Shown here in pieces: positions 1 through 4,227 of a stretch of DNA of 5,282 nt. This DNA is from CAZPAN01 sp964428485 (GTDB lineage Bacteria > Actinomycetota > Coriobacteriia > Coriobacteriales > CADBOM01), in NCBI GenBank assembly GCA_964428485.1, contig CAYRYP010000078.1, positions 1-5,282 of the forward strand, in the 5' to 3' direction. The position numbers were made by a program, and so were the translations under genes. The notes beneath the pieces are model-generated. The model ran no database searches, was not told the DNA's origin, and saw only the letters and a program-made list of their open reading frames with translations. The first letter of the stretch is position 1; every line of letters begins with the position of its first letter.

Positions 1-728
1 GCGAGCTACATCTCGAGATCATCATCGACAGACTCACCCGCGAGTTCAAGGTCGAGGCCAACGTTGGAAAGCCGCAGGTCGCCTACCGCGAGACAGCTGG
101 GCATGCCGTCGAGAATGTCACCGGAATCTTCAAGAGGCAGAGTGGTGGACGCGGCCAGTACGGACATGTTGTCATCGACATGGAGCCGCAGGAGCCCGGC
201 AAGGGTTACGAGTTCGTCAACGCGATCGTCGGAGGCGTTATCCCCAAGGAATACATCCCCTCCGTTGACAAGGGGATCCAGGAGGCTCTTGAGAGCGGTG
301 TTATGGCCGGTTTCCCGACCGTCGACATAAAGGTCACTCTCAAGGACGGTTCCTACCACGAGGTGGACTCCTCCGAGGCGGCGTTCAAGATCGCGGGTTC
401 GATGGCGATCAAGGAGGCTCTGCGCAAGTCCGATCCCATCCTTCTCGAGCCCTACATGGCCGTCGAGGTTGAGACCCCCGAGGACTTCATGGGAGACGTT
501 ATGGGCAACCTCTCCTCTAAGAGGGGCAACATTCAGGGTATGGAGGACAGCGCCAGCGCTAAGGTCGTTAAGGCCAATGTCCCGTTGTCTGAGATGTTCG
601 GTTACGCGACCGACCTTCGCTCCTTCACCCAGGGACGTGCATCCTACACGATGCAGTTCAAATCCTATGAGCCTGTTCCCAAGGGTATAGCGGAGGAGAT
701 CGTCACCAAGAGCTCTGCTTCCAAGTAG
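1..728 (+). CDS. fusA: Elongation factor G, C-terminal part (5' end outside window)
   Basis: EF-G is the cytosolic translational GTPase that moves tRNAs and mRNA through the ribosome after peptide transfer. Only the last 241 residues are here. Bases 1-2 end a codon compatible with Gly, so the fragment opens at the GELHLEI motif that closes domain III. Numbering the first full codon as 1, domain IV follows with GRGQYGH at 49-55 and the GGVIPKEYIPSVDKG segment at 77-91. The domain IV tip carries YHEVDSSE at 118-125, with the conserved His at 119 (codon 357-359) that corresponds to the decoding-site His of E. coli EF-G. Domain V starts near LLEPYM (147-152) and includes the GNLSSKRG turn (168-175) and QGRASYTMQF. 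The C-terminus is a short Lys/Ser tail ending in TAG. The GTPase domain is off-window. It is followed by rpsJ after 87 nt, with no tuf gene between. Identity is certain from these motifs. Confidence 0.98.
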   Translation, partial: ELHLEIIIDRLTREFKVEANVGKPQVAYRETAGHAVENVTGIFKRQSGGRGQYGHVVIDMEPQEPGKGYEFVNAIVGGVIPKEYIPSVDKGIQEALESGVMAGFPTVDIKVTLKDGSYHEVDSSEAAFKIAGSMAIKEALRKSDPILLEPYMAVEVETPEDFMGDVMGNLSSKRGNIQGMEDSASAKVVKANVPLSEMFGYATDLRSFTQGRASYTMQFKSYEPVPKGIAEEIVTKSSASK

Positions 729-736
729 GCGGGGAC

Positions 737-754
737 TAGGCCCTACGGGGTCTG
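737..754 (+). other. Hairpin with UACG tetraloop just after fusA
   Basis: Bases 737-743 (TAGGCCC) pair with 748-754 (GGGTCTG), including two G-U wobbles. They close the loop TACG at 744-747, giving the very stable C(UACG)G tetraloop context. The hairpin begins 8 nt after the fusA stop codon. The following bases (ATTCGACC) are not a U-tract, so a Rho-independent terminator is unlikely. An mRNA 3'-end stabiliser, a processing site or part of an rpsJ leader are possible. The pairing is seen directly; the function is unknown. Confidence 0.55.
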
Positions 755-771
755 ATTCGACCAGGTTATCC

Positions 772-792
772 GGCGGGGGAGGTTGCCCCGCC
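772..792 (+). other. GC-rich hairpin upstream of rpsJ
   Basis: GGCGGGG at 772-778 is perfectly complementary to CCCCGCC at 786-792 across a 7-nt loop (GAGGTTG). It ends 10 nt before the rpsJ Shine-Dalgarno and has no U-tract after it. With the UACG hairpin upstream, it means most of the 87-nt fusA-rpsJ gap can fold. It could tune rpsJ translation or mRNA processing, but nothing in the sequence assigns a ligand. Confidence 0.5.
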
Positions 793-802
793 TGCAAGCG
801 AT

Positions 803-808
803 GGAGGT
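803..808 (+). promoter_or_regulatory. Shine-Dalgarno GGAGGT that sets the TTG start of rpsJ
   Basis: GGAGGT lies 7 nt before the TTG at 816. It overlaps the alternative in-frame ATG at 801, which therefore cannot use it and has no purine-rich site of its own upstream. This favours the TTG as the initiator of S10. Confidence 0.85.
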
Positions 809-815
809 ACTGAAG

Positions 816-1124
816 TTGGCTACCCAGAAGATAAGGATCCGACTGAAGGGCTACGATCACGAGATCGTGGACAAGTCGACCAAGCTCATAGTGGAGACCG
901 CAATCAAGACCGGCGCCAAGGTCTCCGGCCCGGTTCCGCTGCCCACCGAGCGCAACATCTACTGCGTCATCCGCTCGCCCCATGTCAACAAGGACAGCCG
1001 CGAGGAATTCGAGATGCGCACCCACAAGAGGCTCATCGATATCCTAGAGCCCACCCCCTCCACGGTCGACTCCATGATGAGGCTTGACCTTCCGGCGGGT
1101 GTTGATATCGAGATCAAGCTCTAA
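816..1124 (+). CDS. rpsJ: 30S ribosomal protein S10 (uS10), TTG start
   Basis: S10 is a 30S head protein. In other bacteria it also acts as NusE, joining NusB and NusG to link transcription with translation. The product is 102 residues, the usual family length. It opens with MATQKIRIRLKGYDHEIVD, and carries GPVPLPTE at 38-45, SPHVNKDSRE at 54-63, the RTHKRLIDI segment at 68-76 and the C-terminal RLDLPAGVDIEIKL. The start was placed at TTG 816 because GGAGGT lies 7 nt upstream and the family N-terminus aligns there. An in-frame reading frame reaches back to 783 with an ATG at 801, but that would add residues foreign to S10 and consume the ribosome binding site. It lies 87 nt after fusA and 155 nt before rplC, both unusually wide for this operon. 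Confidence 0.97.
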   Translation: MATQKIRIRLKGYDHEIVDKSTKLIVETAIKTGAKVSGPVPLPTERNIYCVIRSPHVNKDSREEFEMRTHKRLIDILEPTPSTVDSMMRLDLPAGVDIEIKL

Positions 1125-1129
1125 CAGGT

Positions 1130-1135
1130 TATAAT
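1130..1135 (+). promoter_or_regulatory. Possible internal promoter, consensus -10 box before rplC
   Basis: A perfect TATAAT sits 5 nt after the rpsJ stop codon. Transcription would begin near 1140-1143, right at the 5' side of the large hairpin starting at 1139, which is the geometry of a promoter plus leader. The weakness is the -35: TTGATA at 1102-1107, inside rpsJ, leaves a 22-bp spacer, and at 17 bp there is no recognisable hexamer. There is no TGn extended -10. It is plausible because a perfect -10 is conspicuous in this GC-rich context, but it is unproven. Confidence 0.4.
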
Positions 1136-1202
1136 GCACAGGTTGCGCTTTTTGCCAGCACGGATGCTCGCACGTGGTGGGCGATCCGTGGGCAACCTGC
1201 GC
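1136..1202 (+). ncRNA. rplC leader, helix 1: long nested hairpin
   Basis: CAGGTTGC at 1139-1146 pairs perfectly with GCAACCTG at 1192-1199. It can extend by GC/GC (1136-1137 with 1201-1202) past an A-C mismatch. Inside, CACGGAT at 1159-1165 pairs with ATCCGTG at 1184-1190. Further in, 1166-1171 pairs with 1177-1182, with two wobbles, a bulged G at 1183 and a 5-nt apical loop. The asymmetric internal loop on the 5' side (1147-1158) contains a run of five T. Three stacked helices in register are hard to explain by chance. It resembles leader RNAs of ribosomal-protein operons in architecture, but I do not recognise a named family. Confidence 0.65.
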
Positions 1203-1214
1203 TGTAACGGAAGC

Positions 1215-1258
1215 GTGGTCCGCTGAGGGCGGCTAGGGAGCCGTGGGCTCATGACCAC
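1215..1258 (+). ncRNA. rplC leader, helix 2: nested hairpin next to the ribosome binding site
   Basis: GTGGTC at 1215-1220 pairs perfectly with GACCAC at 1253-1258. Inside, TGAG at 1224-1227 pairs with CTCA at 1248-1251, and GCGGCT at 1229-1234 pairs with AGCCGT at 1239-1244 (last pair G-U) around the loop AGGG. The hairpin ends 8 nt before the AAGGA ribosome binding site of rplC. A four-base pairing (1200-1203 with 1212-1215) may sit between it and helix 1. This position suits control of rplC translation initiation, for example by L4 or L3 binding; the ligand is a guess. Confidence 0.62.
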
Positions 1259-1266
1259 ATGAAGGC

Positions 1267-1271
1267 AAGGA
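1267..1271 (+). promoter_or_regulatory. Shine-Dalgarno AAGGA that sets the ATG 1280 start of rplC
   Basis: AAGGA lies 8 nt before ATG 1280. The earlier in-frame ATG at 1259 has no purine-rich site upstream and overlaps the edge of the GACCAC helix strand, so 1280 is the better start. Confidence 0.8.
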
Positions 1272-1279
1272 TAGAGATT

Positions 1280-1903
1280 ATGGCTAAGATGATTCTGGGT
1301 CGTAAGCTCGGGATGACACAGGTCTGGGATGATAACGACCAGATCGTGCCGGTAACGGTGATCGAGGCCGGGCCGTGCGTCGTCTCGCAGGTTAAGACCA
1401 AGGAGACGGATGGCTACGAGGCCATCCAGATCGGCTTCGGAGATATCCGCGAGAAGCTGGTCAACAAGCCGATGGCTGGCCATTTCGCCAAGGCTGCCAT
1501 CAAGCCGATGCGCTACCTGCGCGAGGTCAGGGTTGACGACGCCTCTGCCCACGAGGTGGGGGAGGTCATCTCCGTTGACACGCTGGCCGATTGCGAGAAG
1601 GTCAACGTAACCGGCACTTCCAAAGGTAAGGGCTTCGCCGGCGTGATCAAGCGCCACGGCTTTGGCGGAGGCCCCGGCGGGCACGGCTCGCACTTCCATC
1701 GCGCCCCCGGTTCCATCGGACAGTGCGCCTATCCCTCCCGCGTCTTTAAGGGCGTGAGGATGGCCGGGCACATGGGTGACGAGCGTGTCACCGTCCGCAA
1801 CCTGAAGGTTGTCCGCGTCGATGCCGAGCACAACGTAATCCTCGTCAAGGGAGCGGTTCCGGGCGCCAACAACGGCCTGCTCATGATCCGCGAGGCCAAC
1901 TAG
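1280..1903 (+). CDS. rplC: 50S ribosomal protein L3 (uL3)
   Basis: L3 is an early-assembly 50S protein that binds near the 3' end of 23S rRNA and reaches toward the peptidyl-transferase centre. The product is 207 residues, normal for the family. The N-terminus reads MAKMILGRKLGMTQVW. The family signature GTSKGKGFAGVIKRHGF lies at 112-128, followed by the glycine-rich loop (GGPGGHGSHFHRAPGSIGQ) whose tip enters the peptidyl-transferase region. Gln148, in GSIGQ, corresponds to the glutamine methylated by PrmB in E. coli. The C-terminal barrel continues with FKGVRMAGHMGDERVTVRNL. I chose ATG 1280 over the in-frame ATG 1259 because of the AAGGA site and the fit to family N-termini. It is preceded by a 155-nt structured gap and followed by rplD after 31 nt. 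Confidence 0.97.
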   Translation: MAKMILGRKLGMTQVWDDNDQIVPVTVIEAGPCVVSQVKTKETDGYEAIQIGFGDIREKLVNKPMAGHFAKAAIKPMRYLREVRVDDASAHEVGEVISVDTLADCEKVNVTGTSKGKGFAGVIKRHGFGGGPGGHGSHFHRAPGSIGQCAYPSRVFKGVRMAGHMGDERVTVRNLKVVRVDAEHNVILVKGAVPGANNGLLMIREAN

Positions 1904-1934
1904 GTCGCCCGAGCGCCGAAGGAGCATCTGAACA

Positions 1935-2561
1935 ATGGCAAACATCAGTGTCTACAACCAGAAGGGCGAGAAGATCGATGACGTTGCGCTCGCAGAGTCC
2001 GTCTTCGACATCGAGCCCAACATGCATGTGATGCATGAGGTGGTCCGCTCCCAGATGGCGGCCCGCCGTCAGGGAACACATCAGACCAAGACCCGCGGTA
2101 AGGTCAGGGGCGGTGGAAAGAAGCCGTGGCGCCAGAAGGGCACCGGCCATGCTCGCCAGGGTTCCACCCGCGCGCCTCACTGGAGGGGTGGTGGCACCGT
2201 CTTCGGACCGCATCCCCGCAGCTACGCCTTCAAGGTCCCTGCGAAGGTGGTGAAGCTCGCGATGCGCTCCGCGCTCTCCGCGAAGCTTGCCGACGACGAG
2301 ATCAGGGTCGTCGACAGCCTCGACTTTGAGAACCCTCGCACCAAGGATGCGATTGCGTTCCTCAAGTCTATGGATCTCGATGGTCGCATTACCCTTGTGA
2401 TCGGTGACGACGACATCAACACCTATCTGTCGTTCCGCAACATTCCGGGCATGAGGATCATCACGATGAGACAGTCGAACACCCTCGACTTCATCGACAA
2501 CAAGAGCCTCGTGTTCACCCTGTCCTCCATCAAGTACATCGAGGAGGTGCTCGCCAAATGA
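1935..2561 (+). CDS. rplD: 50S ribosomal protein L4 (uL4)
   Basis: L4 binds domain I of 23S rRNA and sends a long loop into the peptide exit tunnel. In E. coli it is also the autoregulator of the S10 operon, binding the leader to reduce both transcription and translation. The product is 208 residues. The extended basic loop runs from about 45 to 95 and holds KKPWRQKGTG at 62-71, the tunnel-constriction segment where macrolide-resistance changes occur in other species; the wild-type form is present. The globular part follows from AFKVPAKV (98-105), with a typical Rossmann-like C-terminal half. AAGGAG at 1919-1924 lies 10 nt before the ATG. The stop overlaps the rplW start (ATGA at 2558-2561), implying translational coupling. 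As the likely operon regulator, it is the first candidate ligand for the leaders at 1136-1258 and 2927-3087. Confidence 0.97.
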   Translation: MANISVYNQKGEKIDDVALAESVFDIEPNMHVMHEVVRSQMAARRQGTHQTKTRGKVRGGGKKPWRQKGTGHARQGSTRAPHWRGGGTVFGPHPRSYAFKVPAKVVKLAMRSALSAKLADDEIRVVDSLDFENPRTKDAIAFLKSMDLDGRITLVIGDDDINTYLSFRNIPGMRIITMRQSNTLDFIDNKSLVFTLSSIKYIEEVLAK

Positions 2562-2845
2562 ACAAGGATCCCCGTGAGGTAATTATCCGCCCGATCATCA
2601 CCGAGCGTTCCTACGACCAAATCGAGGAGAACCGCTACACCTTTGAGGTGGCGAAGACCTCCAACAAGATTGAGATCGCCAAGGCGATCGAGGACATCTT
2701 TGATGTGAGGGTGCTCAAGGTCAACACGGTCAACGTGAAGTCCAAGCCCAAGCGCGTCAGGTATGCGCTCGGACGCACCCGCACCTGGAAGAAGGCTACC
2801 GTCAAGCTTGCTGCTGGTGACAGCATCGACATCTACGGTAGCTAG
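2558..2845 (+). CDS. rplW: 50S ribosomal protein L23 (uL23)
   Basis: L23 sits at the mouth of the exit tunnel and is the docking point for trigger factor and signal recognition particle. The 95-residue product has the family opening DPREVIIRPIITERSY (4-19), the FEVAKTSNKIEIAKAIEDIFDVRVLKVNTVNV core (29-60) and the basic extension KPKRVRYALGRTRTWKKATVKL (63-84) that binds 23S rRNA. The start overlaps the rplD stop by four bases, and GAGGAGGTG at 2541-2549, inside rplD, is an excellent Shine-Dalgarno with 8-nt spacing. Two TAG codons in tandem (2843-2848) end the frame. The next gene, rplB, begins only after a 255-nt structured gap, where most bacteria leave a few tens of bases. Confidence 0.97.
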   Translation: MNKDPREVIIRPIITERSYDQIEENRYTFEVAKTSNKIEIAKAIEDIFDVRVLKVNTVNVKSKPKRVRYALGRTRTWKKATVKLAAGDSIDIYGS

Positions 2846-2860
2846 TAGAGCAGTGGATAC

Positions 2861-2889
2861 CGCCCTGTCCGGTCTTGCCGGTCAGGGCG
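2861..2889 (+). terminator. Terminator-like hairpin after rplW
   Basis: CGCCCTG at 2861-2867 pairs perfectly with CAGGGCG at 2883-2889. After one T-T mismatch, CCGG at 2869-2872 pairs with CCGG at 2878-2881 around a TCTTG loop. This is a strong 11-pair GC hairpin 15 nt after the rplW stop. The tail (CTTTC, then TCTTAT further on) is only weakly U-rich, so partial termination, attenuation or protection of the upstream mRNA 3' end are all possible. Full termination is unlikely unless rplB has its own promoter, which I could not find. Confidence 0.5.
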
Positions 2890-2896
2890 CTTTCAA

Positions 2897-2913
2897 GCCC
2901 TCTTATCGGGGGC
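2897..2913 (+). other. Small hairpin in the rplW-rplB gap
   Basis: GCCCTC at 2897-2902 pairs with GGGGGC at 2908-2913 (one T-G wobble) around the loop TTATC. It follows directly on the larger terminator-like hairpin and precedes an apparently unpaired A-rich linker at 2914-2924. The element is short, so confidence is moderate. Confidence 0.4.
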
Positions 2914-2926
2914 AGACAACGCAAGG

Positions 2927-2972
2927 GGCCCAGTGAGATATCCAGATGCCTAATATGGATACGCACGGGGCC
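2927..2972 (+). ncRNA. rplB leader, helix 1: segmented hairpin
   Basis: GGCCC at 2927-2931 pairs with GGGCC at 2968-2972. After an A-G mismatch, GTG at 2933-2935 pairs with CAC at 2964-2966. After an internal loop (AGA opposite CG), TATCCA at 2939-2944 pairs with TGGATA at 2956-2961 around an 11-nt loop. The in-register helices separated by purine-rich internal loops look like a protein-binding RNA. It lies in the 255-nt gap ahead of rplB; no family name is recognised. Confidence 0.6.
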
Positions 2973-2977
2973 GTGGT

Positions 2978-3087
2978 AGTCCGGAGTCGACAGGGCTCAT
3001 GGCAAACCGGGACGCGGCGGGATCGCCCGCTGCGATCTGGCAGACTTACCGCCATGACGCTCCCAGAGGCCCTGCGGCAATCGGACT
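2978..3087 (+). ncRNA. rplB leader, helix 2: long stem closed next to the ribosome binding site
   Basis: An outer helix pairs AGTCCG (2978-2983) with CGGACT (3082-3087). Inside, TCATGGC (2997-3003) is perfectly complementary to GCCATGA (3051-3057). Inside that, CCGGG (3007-3011) pairs with TCTGG (3036-3040), C3013 pairs with G3034, and GCGGCGGG (3014-3021) pairs with CCCGCTGC (3026-3033) around the loop ATCG. The outer helix ends 3 nt before the AGGAGA ribosome binding site of rplB. An alternative pairing of GACAG (2989-2993) with CTGTT (3086-3090) would compete with the outer helix, so a two-state switch is conceivable. Pairing is seen; regulation, for instance by L2 or L4, is inferred. Confidence 0.6.
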
Positions 3088-3090
3088 GTT

Positions 3091-3096
3091 AGGAGA
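3091..3096 (+). promoter_or_regulatory. Shine-Dalgarno AGGAGA that sets the ATG 3101 start of rplB
   Basis: AGGAGA lies 4 nt (GAAA) before ATG 3101, a tight but usable spacing. The in-frame ATG at 2999 sits inside a predicted RNA helix, has only a distant GGAG (12 nt away) and would add 34 residues unlike any L2. Confidence 0.8.
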
Positions 3097-3100
3097 GAAA

Positions 3101-3931
3101 ATGGGAGTCAAGCAGTACAAGCCGACGTCGCCTGGAAGGCGTTTCCAGACCGTCTCCGACTTCGCGGAGATTACGAGGAACAAGCCTGAGAAGTCGCTCG
3201 TCACCGCTCTGCCTAAGAAGGCTGGGCGCAACAACAACGGACGAATCACCTGCAGGCACAAGGGCGGCGGCCACAAGAGGCAGTACCGCATCATCGATTT
3301 CAAGCGCAAGAAGGACGGGGTGCCTGCGAAGGTTGCCACCATCGAGTACGATCCCAACAGGTCGTCTCGTATCGCCCTTCTTCACTATGTCGACGGAGAG
3401 AAGGCCTACATCCTCCATCCCAAGGGACTCAAGGTCGGCGACATCGTCACCTCCGGACCGGATTCGGACATCAAGCCCGGATGCGCTCTGCAGCTGGCCG
3501 ACATCCCTGTCGGTACGCTGGTCCACGCCGTTGAGCTGCAGCCCGGTCGCGGTGCCGCCATGGCCCGCTCCGCCGGAACCTCCGTGCAGCTGATGGCCAA
3601 GGAGGGCAAGTACGCGATTCTGCGCCTTCCCTCCTCCGAGATGCGCCGTGTCCTGCTCACCTGCAGGGCTACGGTTGGCGAGGTCGGCAACGCCGAGCAC
3701 TCCAACATCAAGATCGGAAAGGCCGGACGCAAGCGCTGGGCGGGCGTCAGGCCCACCGTCCGAGGCACTGTCATGAACCCCGTCGACCATCCGCACGGAG
3801 GCGGCGAGGGCAAGAACAAGTCCGCAGGACGCCACCCGGTCACCCCGTGGGGCAAGCCCACCAAAGGCCATCGCACCCGCAACAAGAAGAAGGCTTCGAG
3901 CAGGCTCATCATTCGCCGCCGCAGCAAGTAG
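3101..3931 (+). CDS. rplB: 50S ribosomal protein L2 (uL2)
   Basis: L2 is a highly conserved 50S protein needed for subunit joining and peptidyl-transferase activity. The 276-residue product matches the family length and opens MGVKQYKPTSPGRRF. The N-terminal OB-like part has the GRNNNGRITCRHKGGGHKRQYR rRNA-binding stretch from 43, and the central SH3-like part runs from about 80 to 195. The C-terminal signature VMNPVDHPHGGGEG spans 224-237. His230 in it corresponds to the E. coli histidine (229) implicated in peptidyl-transfer function. A strongly basic tail ends in RRRSK. The start is ATG 3101, for the reasons given with its ribosome binding site. The gene is preceded by the 255-nt structured gap and followed by rpsS after 26 nt, so it may head a second transcription unit. 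Confidence 0.98.
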   Translation: MGVKQYKPTSPGRRFQTVSDFAEITRNKPEKSLVTALPKKAGRNNNGRITCRHKGGGHKRQYRIIDFKRKKDGVPAKVATIEYDPNRSSRIALLHYVDGEKAYILHPKGLKVGDIVTSGPDSDIKPGCALQLADIPVGTLVHAVELQPGRGAAMARSAGTSVQLMAKEGKYAILRLPSSEMRRVLLTCRATVGEVGNAEHSNIKIGKAGRKRWAGVRPTVRGTVMNPVDHPHGGGEGKNKSAGRHPVTPWGKPTKGHRTRNKKKASSRLIIRRRSK

Positions 3932-3946
3932 CGGCCAGCTTGGATT

Positions 3947-3950
3947 GGAG
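3947..3950 (+). promoter_or_regulatory. Shine-Dalgarno GGAG that sets the GTG start of rpsS
   Basis: GGAG, within TTGGAG, lies 7 nt before GTG 3958. The longer in-frame reading from 3847 lies inside rplB and has no family resemblance, so the GTG is the start. Confidence 0.8.
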
Positions 3951-3957
3951 AAATTCT

Positions 3958-4224
3958 GTGAGCAGAAGTTTGAAGAAGGGCCCCTACGTAGAGCCCAGAC
4001 TCCTCGGCCGCATCGCGGCGATGAACGAGGCTGGTACCAAGGAGGTTGTGAAGACCTGGTCTCGTGCCTCCACCATATTCCCGGAGATGGTGGGTCACAC
4101 CATCGCGGTCCACGATGGACGCAAGCACGTTCCGGTCTATGTCACCGAGTCGATGGTCGGTCACAAGCTCGGCGAGTTCGCGCCGACCCGCACCAACCGC
4201 GGCTACAAGAAGGAGGGCAAGTAA
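3958..4224 (+). CDS. rpsS: 30S ribosomal protein S19 (uS19), GTG start
   Basis: S19 lies in the 30S head, binds 16S rRNA with S13 and touches the A-site region and the 50S central protuberance. The product is 88 residues with the hallmark opening SRSLKKGPYVEPRLL, the TWSRASTIFPEMVGHTIAVHDGRKHVPVYV core (33-62) and the signature MVGHKLGEFAPTRTNRGYKK at 66-85. It starts at GTG 3958. The last codons (for KKEG) contain AAGGAGGG at 4210-4217, which serves as the Shine-Dalgarno of rplV. With only 3 nt between the genes, the two are probably translated in a coupled way. Confidence 0.97.
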   Translation: MSRSLKKGPYVEPRLLGRIAAMNEAGTKEVVKTWSRASTIFPEMVGHTIAVHDGRKHVPVYVTESMVGHKLGEFAPTRTNRGYKKEGK

Positions 4225-4227
4225 GCG

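Noticed and set aside
6..1025. Long open frame on the minus strand opposite fusA and rpsJ
   Set aside because: It is the mirror of strongly biased sense codons. The plus-strand proteins are certain, and the antisense translation resembles no family and has no ribosome binding site.
762..1132. Repeated word CAGGTTAT at 762-769 and 1125-1132, near both gap regions
   Set aside because: It is only eight bases, in different structural contexts, and only the second copy continues into TATAAT. Chance is the simplest explanation.
1147..1158. Run of five T at 1149-1153 as a terminator tail for rpsJ
   Set aside because: No adequate stem lies immediately upstream of the T run. It sits inside the internal loop of the larger hairpin instead.
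1259..1279. Earlier ATG for rplC, adding MKARIEI
   Set aside because: No Shine-Dalgarno precedes it, whereas AAGGA is 8 nt before ATG 1280, and the family N-terminus fits the later start.
2951..2956. TAATAT as a -10 box for an rplB promoter
   Set aside because: No -35-like hexamer lies at a usable distance, and the bases fall in the loop and stem of a hairpin, which explains the AT-rich patch. The existence of an rplB promoter stays open.
2999..3100. Upstream in-frame ATG that would extend L2 by 34 residues, or a leader peptide
   Set aside because: L2 proteins begin at the MGVKQYKPTSPGRR position, which has its own AGGAGA. The extra segment lies in a strong RNA stem, has no good ribosome binding site and does not look like protein.
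3847..3957. Longer rpsS reading frame beginning inside rplB
   Set aside because: The extra 37 residues come from a shifted reading of the rplB 3' end and match no S19. GTG 3958 has a proper ribosome binding site.
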